DNA from: Clytia hemisphaerica
Taxonomy: Eukaryota; Cnidaria; Hydrozoa; Leptothecata; Clytiidae
Length of the DNA: 64,000 bases
Direction: 5' to 3'
NCBI GenBank assembly: GCA_902728285.1
Contig: CACVBU010000953.1
Span: 248,001-312,000 of the forward strand
In this document: positions 47,461-58,809 of the stretch, in pieces
How the letters are laid out: every line of letters starts with the position of its first letter
How positions within the stretch are numbered: position 1 is the stretch's first letter
Notes under the pieces: model-generated
Seen by the model: the letters and a program-made list of their open reading frames with translations, nothing else
Told to the model about the DNA's origin: nothing
The model's database searches: none
Translations under genes and position numbers: made by a program

Positions 47461-47707
47461 ACCCCCCCCCCCCCCAATGGACGACATGGAATTTCTGTAG
47501 CAAATTGCTTTCAAGAAAGTCCTGAATTTCCGTAACAAATTTACAAAATACCTATCAAAACCGTGGAATTCTGTCACTGTAACCTAAAAAATCATGAAAT
47601 TCCAATACTTTCTCTTTAAAGTTTGCCTGGAATTCCGTGCCAAAATTTATTTTTGAAATGTATGTCGTCCATTAGGGGGTAATGTTTTTTTTCTGGAATG
47701 GCCCAAT
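47461..47707. mobile_element. MITE, related right end to the 18461 element, word GAATTTCCGT
   Basis: GTTACCCCCC...AATGGACGACAT at the left mirrors ATGTCGTCCATTAGGGGGTAA at the right; the outer right end TTTTTTTTCTGGAATGGCCC matches the 18461 and 58305 elements. GAATTTCCGTAACAAATT-like words recur four to five times inside. Confidence 0.75.
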
Positions 47708-48015
47708 GACACCTCGTATGACCTCAGTCAAGCAAAGTTTCGTCATTACTTTCTAAAAATAACCAAAAGTAATTTTATTGTCTACTTTTCCACGTTGTTT
47801 TTTTCACTTTTGTGTATTTATTGGCTCTTTCGAAATTCAAAGTGTCGGGACTCTTCCAACTTGATAGGGTGTGCTTGATGGCTTTATTTGAGTTTAACTA
47901 GTCAAGACTATTCGTTCAATTATTTCCATTCTCTTTTACGAAAAGAAAGTTTATTCTTAGCGTCATGTTCTGAAGGTTGAGTCGTTTTGAAATGTAAGAG
48001 GATAACGATTGGAAG

Positions 48016-48216
48016 ATGCCAGCAAATTTGAAGGTAGGTAGGATATTTCAAATTTTAGTTTTCATTTTCCTTATGTTTTCGTCGGCACGGTTTTATTTTT
48101 GAAACCTTCTGAGGTTCTTATCTTTTTTTATAGTAAAGTGTTGTTATTTTCAGCATTTTTGAAGCAAGAACTGACCTTCCATTGCTACACGGTGTCCCAT
48201 GCTGCCGCAATCTTCG
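48016..48216 (+). CDS. Candidate 5' end of a gene (two exons), unknown product
   Basis: Exon 1 (48016-48037) reads MPANLKV and uses the second of two overlapping donors (AG/GTAGGA, phase 1). Exon 2 (48154-48216) follows TTATTTTCAG and reads AFLKQELTFHCYTVSHAAAI in phase, ending at a GTAATG donor. Only the joined phase-1 reading avoids an immediate stop. No later exon could be placed up to 49600. It may be a short real 5' end, a pseudogene or chance. Confidence 0.28.
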
Positions 48217-48219
48217 GTA

Positions 48220-49628
48220 ATGCAGTGTATTGTGTTTGATTTAAAGTATTTTATTTGAGCATTTGGATACAATTCCTGAGAGACTACAAAGCCTTAAAAA
48301 TTCTTGATTAAGTTGTTCTTATTTTTTATTCAAAGCCTCATGTTCTTAGAAACTTTATCATTTATCATGTAAATTTTTCTTCTCTGAAACTTTTGTAACA
48401 AGTAGACAGAAAAACAAACATAAAACTGTCACTCAAAAGATGACACATCGAAACAAAGAATTCTTTAGAAAGTGAGGTATATTATGGCACAATCTTTTTC
48501 TACACCATCATCATCCAGTCAACAGAGTAGGCACCTAACCCACTAATAATATCCGGCCATCGAGTCGGAAACGAAAAGATACATTTCGTGAAATTGCATT
48601 CAACCATATTTTATTGCAAAAAATGTCAACGTACATCAAATTTATTATACGTAACACTGGTCAGAAATATTTGAGTGATGCCTCCATATGTCAATTAGTG
48701 AAAGCTATTAATTCAAATAAATCGATACCACTCCTTTATAACTCTCAAATCTCTCAAAATTACTTTTCAATCAGCGCAAAGTTTTTCTATAAGAATAATG
48801 TTAAGGAGAAAATCTCTTGATGAATCAGTTTGTTGTTTTGTTGAAAATATATTTACAAGAAGAATGTCGTAAATAAAAGGAAACCAAGAAATGACTAAAG
48901 CCTATCTTTATAAACTTGCACTACAATTATCGCTCCCTCATAAAAAATACACTGTCACATTTCAAAAGCCAAAAGCTCCAGTAGCTCAACTGTTCCAAAA
49001 AAGAGAGCGTGTATTTTACAAACCGGTCTGTAAAATACCAAATATCACCCTTAAGCTGCTTTCTTGCTAGTAAGTCCGTAAGCAAGTCCAAAGCCAATCA
49101 TTCTGGTCCGTAAAATACCAACCTAAGGGATGGCTGACCTGAACTTGCAATCTTCTATCAGCAACCAGTTGTTTAATTTTAATAGCAATTAAGAACGGAA
49201 GGTGGGAGGCAAAAACTTTTCGAAAATTAATAACCAGGTGATGAGGACGTTTTTTTCGTTTATATATGGTGCACTAATTCTTGTTTTTCTTGCTATTTTG
49301 AAACAATATTCAAATGTCAACAAATTATCTTTTAAACGCAAGGAAAATGAAAATGAAGATGAAGAAAAATTCATTCTCTTTTGCTAGAAACTGGTACCGA
49401 GTTACATTTAAACCTCAAACTATCAGTATCCCCGTAGTTTAGCTTTTTCTGTCAAAATATATGGAGAATTTCAGTTATTTCATCGTTTTTGTAAATTTGA
49501 AGTTTGGGTGAGAAAATCACTTTTGAGCTATTTGTTAAATGTAATCAAATATTTCAATTTGGGAGGGGTTTGATTTGGAAGCTATATTCTGAGCCTTAGG
49601 CCTAAGACCGCTTCAAAATTGTTTGCGG
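48220..49628. other. Gene-free stretch
   Basis: Contains AAGCCTTAAAAATTCTT/GTTCTTATTTTT fragments of the TATAAGAAC family near 48290-48350 and TCTGTAAAATACC words at 49010-49130 shared with the 53278 MITE. No gene supported. Confidence 0.4.
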
Positions 49629-49629
49629 C

Positions 49630-49882
49630 TACACTTCTTTTTATAAGAAGCAGTATGTTTTTATGTTTTTTGTCACTTTGAGCCTCAAATTGTTCTCATT
49701 CTGTTCTTATTTATAGGATGTAATTGAGGTAATTTAGGCGTTATATCCAATTTGTAACTCCTTTGACCCATTGCTTAGAATTGAGTAATTCCAGGCTTAG
49801 CATTGTTCTTAAATTGTTCTTATTTTTTGGAGATTTTGAGCCTCATTGTTCTTATAAAATTGTTCTTATAAAAAAAGTGTAT
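49630..49882. mobile_element. MITE, TATAAGAAC family, GAGCC subtype
   Basis: TACACTTCTTTTTATAAGAA and its mirror TTCTTATAAAAAAAGTGTA are the ends. Words TTTGAGCCTCAAATTGTTCT and GTTCTTATTTTT match the 45898 copy closely. Confidence 0.88.
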
Positions 49883-49997
49883 GAGGCTATAAGATTTCGT
49901 GGGAATTCCCTCTTTTTCTCTAATGACCTTCATTGTCGATCGCTGGAGCGGCAAAAGTCAATGTTTTTCGCTTCACCTGCCCAACCTTTAACTTTTA

Positions 49998-50264
49998 GCG
50001 ACCGTAGCACAAAGGTAGAGCATCCAGCTGCGGTGCGCAAGGTTGTGGGTTCGATCCCCAGCCGGGTCATACCAAAGATTCCCAAAATGGTACTTGATGC
50101 CTCTCTGCTTGATGCTCAGCAACTAAAGAGACGGATCAAGGGTAAGTGGAGAAATCCAGGGAAAGGAGTGGCGCCCTCCCCTACCTTCGGGTAGACAGCT
50201 ATACGAAAAGGGAGCCTTCGGGTCGCCCTCGACTGCGGTCGCAAACTTGCTTGCTTGCTTGCTT
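49998..50264 (+). mobile_element. tRNA-derived SINE with (TTGC)n tail, 8-bp target duplication
   Basis: The head 49998-50068 has pol III A box (TAGCACAAAGG) and B box (GGTTCGATCCC) at tRNA-like spacing. The body follows with GC-rich CCTTCGGGTAGACAGC and CCTTCGGGTCGCC, and the tail is four TTGC units. AACTTTTA borders both ends (49990-49997 and 50265-50272). The intact duplication indicates a recent insertion by LINE machinery. The partner LINE is not known. Confidence 0.9.
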
Positions 50265-50505
50265 AACTTTTAAAGACTTTCGATGCAATACTTGTGAGTA
50301 TTAACTGACGAAAAAAAATTCAATTTTTTTTCTTCATATTTAATCTGGAAGATGTAAGATTGGTTCATAGACCTGTGAAATACACTTCTATGAATCAAAT
50401 TAAAAATTAAATTTAATCTTTATTTTCTAAAAATGTTGGGAATTATTTTTCTCAGATACTGTAGTGCTCTGAAATATCTTTTCAACGGTATATATCATAC
50501 TATAG

Positions 50506-50788
50506 CACAACCCTGTGTCACAGATCCACTGGGACCCAACCCCACTGGAAAATTTGGCAAAAATTTCATCCCCGGTGGGAAAATACCCTGGAATTTCAGC
50601 CCTGTTGGGAAATTGACTTTGATTTTATCCCCATTCAAAATTAAACGATTAAAAATTGCACTCCAAAACCATCCCCTCTGGATTTTTTAACCTTGGAACG
50701 ATAGAATTTCTACAATCATTGTGCTTTCAATAAGAATTTTTATCCCCAATGAGGGAAAAATTCCACCGGGGCTGTGAGACAGGGTTAT
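50506..50788. mobile_element. MITE, CACAGACCC family, 283 bp
   Basis: ACCCTGTGTCACAGATCC and GGGGCTGTGAGACAGGGT are the mirror ends. CCCCACTGGAAAATTTGG, CCCGGTGGGAAAATA and CCTGTTGGGAAATT are successive copies of one word. Confidence 0.9.
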
Positions 50789-50789
50789 A

Positions 50790-51528
50790 GCTGATGACAA
50801 GCGAAACCTGAATCAGCGCACACTTGAGTCAGTGGCGTTGTGGGAAAATTTTTCTGGAGGGGCCAAAGTCAATTTTTTTTTAAATTCCGCCCCCCCCCCC
50901 TATTTTCCAAAGTGGTGCCCCCACTCACCAGTTTCTAAACTTTTACTAATTCATTTGCCTAGGCATAATGAGGAAGGAAATATTTAGTGAGGAAGAGTAG
51001 ATATATCTTTGATGAATAAAAAAGGGAAAAACAGGCTCCACCATGGTTAGGGCCGACTAGAAAAATTTGAAAATCGACTGCTAAGATACCCTAAATCACT
51101 AAATAAAAATAGACAAATTTGACACTTGCTAGAGTGAAAAGAAATTTAAAGAAACAATGTGTAAGCGTGCAAGCGGGCGAAAAAATTTATGTTTTATGAT
51201 TTCAATATTGTTGTCAGCAAATTGGTCTTGGGGCGCAGCTAGATTTTCATTTAATAATGCTTTATTGTACACAAAAAAAACTTGTAAATTAGCTAGATTG
51301 CAAAGAAGTTACCAATCAACTGTATTGTGAGCGAAGTGAGCGAAAAATTTGCAATTATCTCAGTAAAATTGGTCCTGGGGCACAATATAAGGCGCATAAA
51401 GTATGATTTTTAAGATTGGGGCGTTTAAAAAAATCTCTTTTGGCGCCCCTTGCTCTTCAGCGCCCCTTCAAAAAAGCTCCGCTGGGGGCATGGCAAATTT
51501 AAGAAGTTAAAGCTAAAATATTTAAAGT
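50790..51528. other. Gene-free stretch
   Basis: Decayed repeat sequence with GGCGCCCC/GCGCCCCTT words and CCCCCCCCCC at 50891. No exon. Confidence 0.4.
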
Positions 51529-51529
51529 A

Positions 51530-53075
51530 AAGTCTGTCCCAATAAAAGCTGCATTTGAGACAAAAAATGCTATAACTTTTGATATACCGAGTTAGATGGA
51601 AGTTTCGTGCTAGTTAAAATGATAATCTGGAGTGGAATCTTTTCAAACAAAAATCAATAAAAAGAAAAATTAAGATGAAAAATGAAGAAGAAACTCAACT
51701 TCTTGTAGAATAATGCTATTTTCTTTGATTTTCTTTTTTAAAAAAACTCTTCAAGCTTAGAAGGTCATAAACTTTCAAAAAATATTTACTCAGTCAAAAA
51801 ATACAGCTTTAAGGTGGTAGTCATATGGATTTTTGAGAAAGAATCTCAAAATTATCAAAATTGAGATTTTTTGATATTTAAGAAGCATAACCCTTTCTGA
51901 GCAATCTCTGAAAATTCTAGATCAATATCTTTAATATTCACCTCACAACGAGCATTTGAATAGACCATGGTATTTTTCAATGTCCCTAGCAACCGATAAC
52001 GTGTCCGTTGCTAAGGCCTCAATTGCTAACCCTTTGTCGTAGCATAGAAAAGTGGACCCACCATTCGAACGTATTTCTTACGCCCTTTCCGAGCGTCTAA
52101 GTCAATATCCACTTTGCTCCACGGCAAATTCTAATATTTTGAATTTTACAGTTCAAGATGTTACTTTTTCATAAACGCAAGAAGCAGCTCAATGCTGACC
52201 TGACGGAAACTTTAAATTTTCTGGTTTCCGCCCTTTTCGGGCGGGATACAAATGCGTCAATACCAACACGGGTTTGTAAATTTTAAAGTGGGCGTTGTAG
52301 TCTGCTAGAAATATCAAATCATATCAAAATTTCTAGTTTTTTAATCAATTTCTCAAAAAGTCGTTTTTTAGGTTCCAGACCCCCTGGTGAGAAATTAAAA
52401 AAAAAATTTTCATATATCCTCTAGCTTTTTTAATTACAAACCTGTATGCCAAATTTTATTTGTCAATTATTTCTGGATCTTAAGAAAAATCTGATACCAT
52501 ATTTTTACCATACCTTACCACCTGGACCGTAAAACCCCTTTAAAACTTTGATATTTTTTTTAAAAAATTTTATATTTTTATTTCTTGATAGTTGTTTTAC
52601 CATTGTGGAAAATTTTGAACTGAAATAATAAAAACTTCTCAAGTTATTGCAAAAAGTGTAAAAAAATGACATCCTCGAAAATCCATATGACTACCACCTA
52701 AACTTTCCCTGGTTCGCGAGAGAACTAGGGCTCTTTTTGTTGTTTTTGATGGTTTTGGAAGTCAATCAGTGATAAACTTTGTACTATATTTATATCTTTT
52801 GAATATTTTTTTAATACCTTGATAATGTTCTAAGATCAAAGCATCACTCATGTGAAAAATGAAAATTATAGCGCAATTATTGAAGAAGATGATTTTTCTC
52901 TTTTTCATTTTTCATCTTCATTTTTTCAACTTTTTATTCAACTTTTTCTTTTCGTAATATTATTCCGCTCCTATTTATCTTTTCAACGAGCACAAAACAC
53001 CTATTTATTTTGATTTCTGTCAAATTTACATCAGCCTTTTTTGTCTCCGCAACAGATTATATTGAATAGTAAAGT
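51530..53075. repeat. Large palindromic element split by a nested MITE
   Basis: The left arm (AAAGTCTGTCCCAATAAAAG, GAGACAAAAAATGC, TTCGTGCTAG) and the right arm, read in reverse (TTCAATATAATCTGTTGCGG, GAGACAAAAAAGGC, TTTGTGCTCG), are mirror copies. The inner arm sequence TGAAGAAGAAACTCAACTTC corresponds to the GAAGAAGATGATTTTTCTC region. The family also occurs at 2145 and 39195. The centre is occupied by 51811-52701. Confidence 0.75.
51811..52701. mobile_element. Nested inverted-repeat element, 890 bp
   Basis: AAGGTGGTAGTCATATGGAT at the left and ATCCATATGACTACCACCTAA at the right are exact mirror ends. The interior has CCTAGCAACC and CCGTTGCTAAGG and no recognisable ORF. It cuts the palindromic element at its TACAGCTTT/AACTTTCC loop region. 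Confidence 0.88.
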
Positions 53076-53277
53076 AATTTTCTTATTCTTAAAACAAGTT
53101 TTTTAGAACGGTTTGTTCAGCCGAAAGATGTCTAATCGAACATTTTGTTGGGCTTCAGGTATTGTTCAGGCTTTCCCTCCTAAAACTCAGCTCCAATAAT
53201 GCAGTAAATTCCATTGAAACTTGATCAATTTTTTACATAAGATAAACAAATATCGAAAAAAGTTGTTCACGGACTTT

Positions 53278-53443
53278 ACTGACTGGTCTGTAAAATACAC
53301 ACCCTAGTTTTGGAGAAGAATTGAGATCAGAAGAATTTTTGGGGCTTTTGAGTTGAAATTTGGAAAATTAGTTTTTCTTTGAAGCAATTTACAAAGTCTT
53401 CAGTCAGTCACCTGGTTGGTACGTATTTTACAGACCGGTCAGT
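53278..53443. mobile_element. MITE, 166 bp, CTGTAAAATAC ends
   Basis: ACTGACTGGTCTGTAAAATAC is mirrored by GTATTTTACAGACCGGTCAGT at the right. Related single ends lie at 49013-49040. Confidence 0.85.
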
Positions 53444-53860
53444 ATTTTAAACGAAATGATTAAACTTTTTAAATAACCACCAACCTAAATTCGTTGAAAT
53501 AGTAATTGGTCCAGCGCGCAGCAGAATGGACCTTTAAAAAGCAACTGATCGAAAAGATTTTGTCTTTGTCGGGGCCTGTGCGCGCCATAAACTAACAAGT
53601 CCAGGCTAAACCAACCGCCGATCTAGAATTTTTGCCCCGCCTACCCGCGCGATGTTTGACCTATGTTTTGGATTGAATTGGTAGTAGAGTCAAATTTCCC
53701 GGTTAGATTAAAGGGTTGTTTCAGGTAGGGTCAGGTAGGGTTAGGGCTAGGGTTGGGGATGGGGATGGGAGTTAACCCCTGGTTAGGGTTTTAGCCCCCG
53801 GGTAGAGTTTGGAGTAAATACCATGTTTATAAGGAACTTTGAACTCCTTCATGCAATTGT

Positions 53861-53942
53861 GACTCGATGGCCGAGTGGTTAAGGCGATGGCGTTCCTAGC
53901 ATAGGTTCCTTGTATATAGTGGGTTCGAATCCCATCAGCAGC
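53861..53942 (+). tRNA. tRNA-Ser/Leu-like pseudogene
   Basis: A box TGGCCGAGTGGTTAAGG and B box GGTTCGAATCC are intact, and the length fits a long-variable-arm tRNA. The acceptor arm is not paired (GACTCGA against CAGCAGC) and the anticodon stem is imperfect, so it is a pseudogene or tRNA-derived repeat head. The anticodon cannot be assigned. Confidence 0.6.
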
Positions 53943-53944
53943 AA

Positions 53945-54916
53945 AAGTTTCGAAATTTCGGGAAATGCATCAAAAACTATCAAAAATTAGCAATACAAAG
54001 TAAGTGTCAAAGAATAGAAGCTCAGAGTGGAGGATGGGAAGGAAATTTTTTTGCGTCACTTGAGAAACCCGGTACGAACGACATTTGGTTATTGCCACGT
54101 CAGCTGGACCTTCACGCCGCTCCGGCTTCTTGTTTGTATTCAACGATATTTCAACGAACCTTGGTCTTAGACCATTTTCTCGTTGATAAAAACTCATTCC
54201 TACAGAAAGTTGATCATTAAAATTTATTAAATTGATAAATTTCGCCAATTTCCAACCGAATCAGATGGCAAACTTTCAAATTTCTACAATTGTAATGTTT
54301 CCATTATTCGAAAGATTTCTACTACTCCGCTGTTCGAGTAATAGTGACTTTTTGAAGTGAAGCGACTAGAGTGAAAACTTATAACTATTTAAAACATCAT
54401 GAAATTTACTAATGAGCAGTTGCTTAAGCCAGCTGAAAGTAAATCAAGTTGCTAATTCGAGGTAATTGCAATATTTTTTCTACGGAAGCCAATTGAACCA
54501 TTTTTAGAAATGGTCACGTGTTTTATATGTCCGCTTTTGTTATCATAAACGATATTTCCAATATTTTATGGATGGGATATTTTTGACGTTTCTGGATGGA
54601 AAGACCTTAGTATGTTATTGCTTTTACGATTTGTTAAATCATGCTTTTTGATGTTTTGTTTGCATTTCTGGAGCGATGTTTTTTTCCCCAAATTTTTCGA
54701 TTTTAACGGGTTAGACCACGGCAACACAGTGAAATTTTGGTAGTTCATGTTTTTTTTCTCAATCACTTCAATCAGCGCCAATCGCGCCTATTTTTTCGGT
54801 TTTTTAAGAAATACAGTTTTACTTATTTATTTCATAAATAATTGGGTGAACCAAATTAGATTTGTTGATATACAGGTCTGACCAATTGACTGATCCTCAT
54901 TTACAGCTTTGATCTA
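53945..54916. other. Gene-free stretch
   Basis: No exon with good splice sites; the minus ORFs at 53970-54248 and 54566-54781 have no recognisable content. Just upstream, 53720-53830 carries GGTTAGGGTT-like words. Confidence 0.4.
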
Positions 54917-55222
54917 GACACCCCCTTCTCACAGACCCAATGGGACCCCTTCCCATTGTAAAATTTGGCCAAAATATTGTTCCCAGTGGAAAATTATCCT
55001 CCAATTTTTGTCCCCACTGAAAATAATCAAATAAACCAATCCTCACTGCAAAATATCATGCTATTTTTCCCATCCGTACTGAATTTTCTGACTTGAAAAC
55101 AATGGAATTTAAAATTCCCAGCCATAAAAGATAAGAGAATTTCAACCCCCCTCGAGTTTCAGTCCGTTATTTTCATCCCTACTGGTTGAAAAAATCCTAA
55201 TTGATCTGTGATGAGGGGGTGT
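54917..55222. mobile_element. MITE, CTCACAGACCC family, 306 bp
   Basis: ACCCCCTTCTCACAGACCC at the left and CTGTGATGAGGGGGTGT at the right. It matches the 25677 copy in reverse over its whole length (for example TTTTGCAGTGAGGATTGGTT there, AACCAATCCTCACTGCAAAA here). Confidence 0.9.
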
Positions 55223-55224
55223 AT

Positions 55225-57255
55225 CTAGAAAAACTCCAAAAGAGATGTTACATGAAAAGCCATTTCTTCCTACAATCTGCCCGTGAAGTACAAATCTAAT
55301 TTGTTTCACTCAAATAGTAAACAAGCAATGAACAAATTATATATATTAATTAATTAAATATATAATTCTGTCGTAGGATTGCTTAAAAATTCAATGAAGG
55401 TTCAACAACAAAACAAAAACAGGTCCTTATTATTGTCCATCATGGTATTATGGATTGAATAAAATTTCAATTCAAAATTCATTATTCATTTAAGGAAAAT
55501 TATCAGGCTATAAACATTTCGTGGTTAAAAAGATCACAGCCTTGAAAATAAGAAGTAATATTATTCAAATTGTGAAAATAAAATAAATATTCGTTTTAAT
55601 TTTAAAACTCTATTGTCATGCAGCCTCATTTGAAATTTCAAATTGAATAAAAAAAAACCCAAGTTTTAAACCAAATAAATATAATATTTGATTTGTTATT
55701 CGAACATATGATTCTTACAGTGACCTCCAACAGGTACAAACAAAAATACAACCATTCTAATAACCTCCAAGATAGGGCGTTGCACTCAGTGATTACAGTA
55801 TGTGGAAATGTCATTCAAAGGCAGCCACTTCAAAAAGCAAGTTTCTGACAGTAAAATATATAATGTAGGAATATTTCTTCCCAGAAATTAAAAAATGTGA
55901 ATTCATTTTGAGGATAAAAAAGTAGAGCATAAAAATATATTTTAGATATAATTCAAAAGCTGGTTGCTTTTTTTTTTTAATTCATTTATTTTCCAAAATC
56001 TTATTTTTGTGTACCTTGAAAATAAAATTAATTTTTAATTTTTAGAGGAGTAGATTTCTATATTGATGAATTGATAACGAGGAAAATTGAAAAATTATTT
56101 GATTCAAAATATCAAGCACAACTGAAATAAAAACCTATTTCAAACTTCGAAACGGTTACACGTGCGACGTATTATGATGCTGGTTAAATCCTTACGCTGA
56201 TTAGATTTGAAAATAAAGTCTTAACAAAATATCTGTAAAAAAAAAACTAAGATAACCAAAAAGGCTCGACATAAAAGCAGTATGAAGACATTACATTTTG
56301 TTTTCTAACAAGAGCAATTTCTGATTGATAACATCAAAATCAAAATTATATTTATCCCAACATACATGATCCTTCAATTTGACTCAAAAAAATCTATACC
56401 ATCACAATCGCGTCCTAATGTAATATCTCTCTTGTTTTGTTTACCTCAGCAATGTTTATTTGATCACACCCAAATTCCAGAAAAAAAAGCCATTAATTGC
56501 ATTGTAACCATGACATAAGGACTTTTTTCATTGTTCCTAAAAGAATTCATCTCGTTTACTAGTTTTACCAATCATTACGGTTCAAGAGGTAGTTCGTGGT
56601 TTAAGACAGGCTTTCTCATCTGACTGGAAACCCACTGAAAATTGAAATGATATTGGACTATTCCAGGTAAACTGTTTTTCTTATACAGTTTTTGTTATCT
56701 GTAAACATTTGCAGTGACCAAAAAATCACTTGATAACGACATTTTTTAACGAGGGATTTATTTTTTTTTCGTAGGAGTTTTTTATCAGATATTTTTGATG
56801 AGATGGATAATTTTTTGATTAGAATTGAGGCGAGTTTCGCGTTTATTATGATAAAAACGAAAGAAAATACAACGATTGATCTGTTATTTTATTTCCAGCC
56901 TTAAATTCCTTTGAAAACTCGACCTATCCTCCGGTAAAGAAATTCGTTAACAAATTCGGAAAGTGACAAAATTAATCCCCAAAGAATTCTTTTTCATTCC
57001 ACGATGATACATTTACTTTCGCAGAAGATCGAAAAGATTTTTAGAGGCAATCTAATTTGGCGGTTGCAAAAGTTGTCTCGAAGCATGAAATAGCCCGGTT
57101 TTGGGGAATACAAACAATTTTGACGGGAAATTGATTTGGCTAAATCCGTCAAAATTTATTCCTTTGATATATAAAGGATTAAAATATCAAACAAATTAGT
57201 ATATGGAATGATTGGTGGTTTCCAACTAAAAGTATATTGCATTTAAATTAATTTA
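55225..57255. other. Gene-free stretch
   Basis: AT-rich sequence with no recognisable coding region or element ends. Confidence 0.45.
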
Positions 57256-57257
57256 AA

Positions 57258-57973
57258 GTAGAGTCTCTTTAACCCTTTAAGTGCCAATGTCGAGCATATT
57301 GGACATGGTCTATATATGAGGACGAATCCCTCCTGCAATTCCCAGTTTCAATTAGAAATCGTCATTTTTCGTCTAACTCGTAGGAATCGGATTATGCTTC
57401 ATGCTCAAGCTAAAAAAAATCAAAAGTGATTCAAAAAGTTTAAAAAAATGTAAAGATTTGACAAAAATCTTTTTTGAGATTTTGACCGTTTTTTGATCAT
57501 TTTTGACCAACAAGTGATCCAAAAATCTCCAAATTTGGCTATGTTTTACTTCATTTTGTCATCCAACGAATTGATTTGAAGTTTTACCACTGGGTACCTT
57601 TTCGTCATTCAGTCAGGTCCACGCAGCTGGCCTAACTGCTTTCGTTCCCTAATCTAGCCCCTTAGCTGCTGCCCACTACGCCCTTCCTAAATCAGACGAC
57701 GTCAGAGAAGAAGAATAAACTCTAAGCTATCCAAAGAGCTTCTAATTCCTTATGGTTCCTGAAATATAAGCTTTTAAGTCTTTTAAGTTTGATCTATAGT
57801 GATTTTCTTAAAAAAATTAGAAAAAAGGACCGTAGCACTGAAAGGGTTAACTCGAAAAATTTTTATGACCCTGTCAATTAACAAGGCCTTATGACCTTTT
57901 TCCATAACACAAAATTTCCTTAACTCGAACAAATTTGTGTTCCCATGCATGTTTGAGTTATGGAGACTCTACA
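57258..57973. mobile_element. Short inverted-repeat element split at a TTAA
   Basis: GTAGAGTCTCTTTAACTCGA, obtained across the nested element, is mirrored by GTTATGGAGACTCTAC at 57957-57973. The outer element alone would be about 138 bp. Confidence 0.7.
57273..57846. mobile_element. piggyBac-type MITE, 574 bp, second copy (inverted)
   Basis: TTAA borders at 57269-57272 and 57847-57850. Ends CCCTTTAAGTGCC and ACTGAAAGGG. It matches the 3412-4028 copy in opposite orientation (AGTTTCAATTAGAAATCGTC, CCACTGGGTACCTTTTC, AGCTATCCAAAGAGCTTCTA). Confidence 0.92.
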
Positions 57974-58304
57974 ATTGTATATTTAGAAAAATTGTAATTG
58001 TAAAAATTGTCTGAAAAAATCTTTTTAGTTCGTAAATATTTGGAGGAAGAAAATATGTTTTTGTTATATTGTAAAAGCTTCAGAGCCCACCTCGTCCTTA
58101 TACACCTCTTACATAATCGCAAAATGCTCAAGAAATGAAATTTATATTTGTTTTAAGAGGTAACCCCTGCTAGGTATTCTTGATTTTACCCTGAAACACT
58201 GTTTCAAAAGATAGGGTTTAGTGGTTCATTTCTGACCCTAATTCGAAGGGCTGTAACTTTTTAGAAAGAAAGATATGTGATATCTGGCCCAAATATTGTA
58301 CAAA

Positions 58305-58638
58305 TGGGCTTTTCCAGAAATAGTCCGTGCCCCGCCCCCCCTGTTGAGGATATTGGATATCTAGGAGGTTAACGATTTTTGTTCAAAAATGGATATTCAG
58401 GGGGTTAAATATCTACAAGCGAGCGGATATCCAGGGGGTAAGTGTCTTTTCAAGTAAAAACTACGATATCCAGGGGTAAGCATCTTAATAAGAGAGAATA
58501 TCTAGGGGGTTGAGCATATTTTTAACAGTGGATATCCAGGGGATCTTTACTAATAAAGTAGGATATCCAGGGGGTTCGATACTTCGAAAACCAATATCCT
58601 CAACAGTGGGGGTAAAATTTTTTTTCTGGAAAAGCTCA
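58305..58638. mobile_element. MITE, word GATATCCAGGGGG, 334 bp
   Basis: TGGGCTTTTCCAGAAA...TGTTGAGGATATTGG and the mirror CCAATATCCTCAACAGTGGG...TTTTTCTGGAAAAGCTCA are the ends. GGATATCCAGGGGGTTA-like words recur seven times. It shares its outermost end with the 18461 element. Confidence 0.9.
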
Positions 58639-58763
58639 AGTCTGATGTCATGATTTTTGAAACGGAGGGAAATCTTCATTTTTCATCATTCGTTCAAAAA
58701 CCTTTAATTTATTAGATTATTCTCCTTGTAAATATGTTTCCAAGGGTGTCATCAATATAATTA

Positions 58764-58805
58764 TAGCCGCATGTGTCTGAAGCCTTTCTCTGCAGCGTTT
58801 TGATT
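58764..58805 (+). repeat. Dispersed 50-bp conserved block, copy 2
   Basis: ATAGCCGCATGTGTCTGAAG then CCTTTCTCTGCAGCGTTT, as at 9676-9728. Confidence 0.75.
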
Positions 58806-58809
58806 TCGG

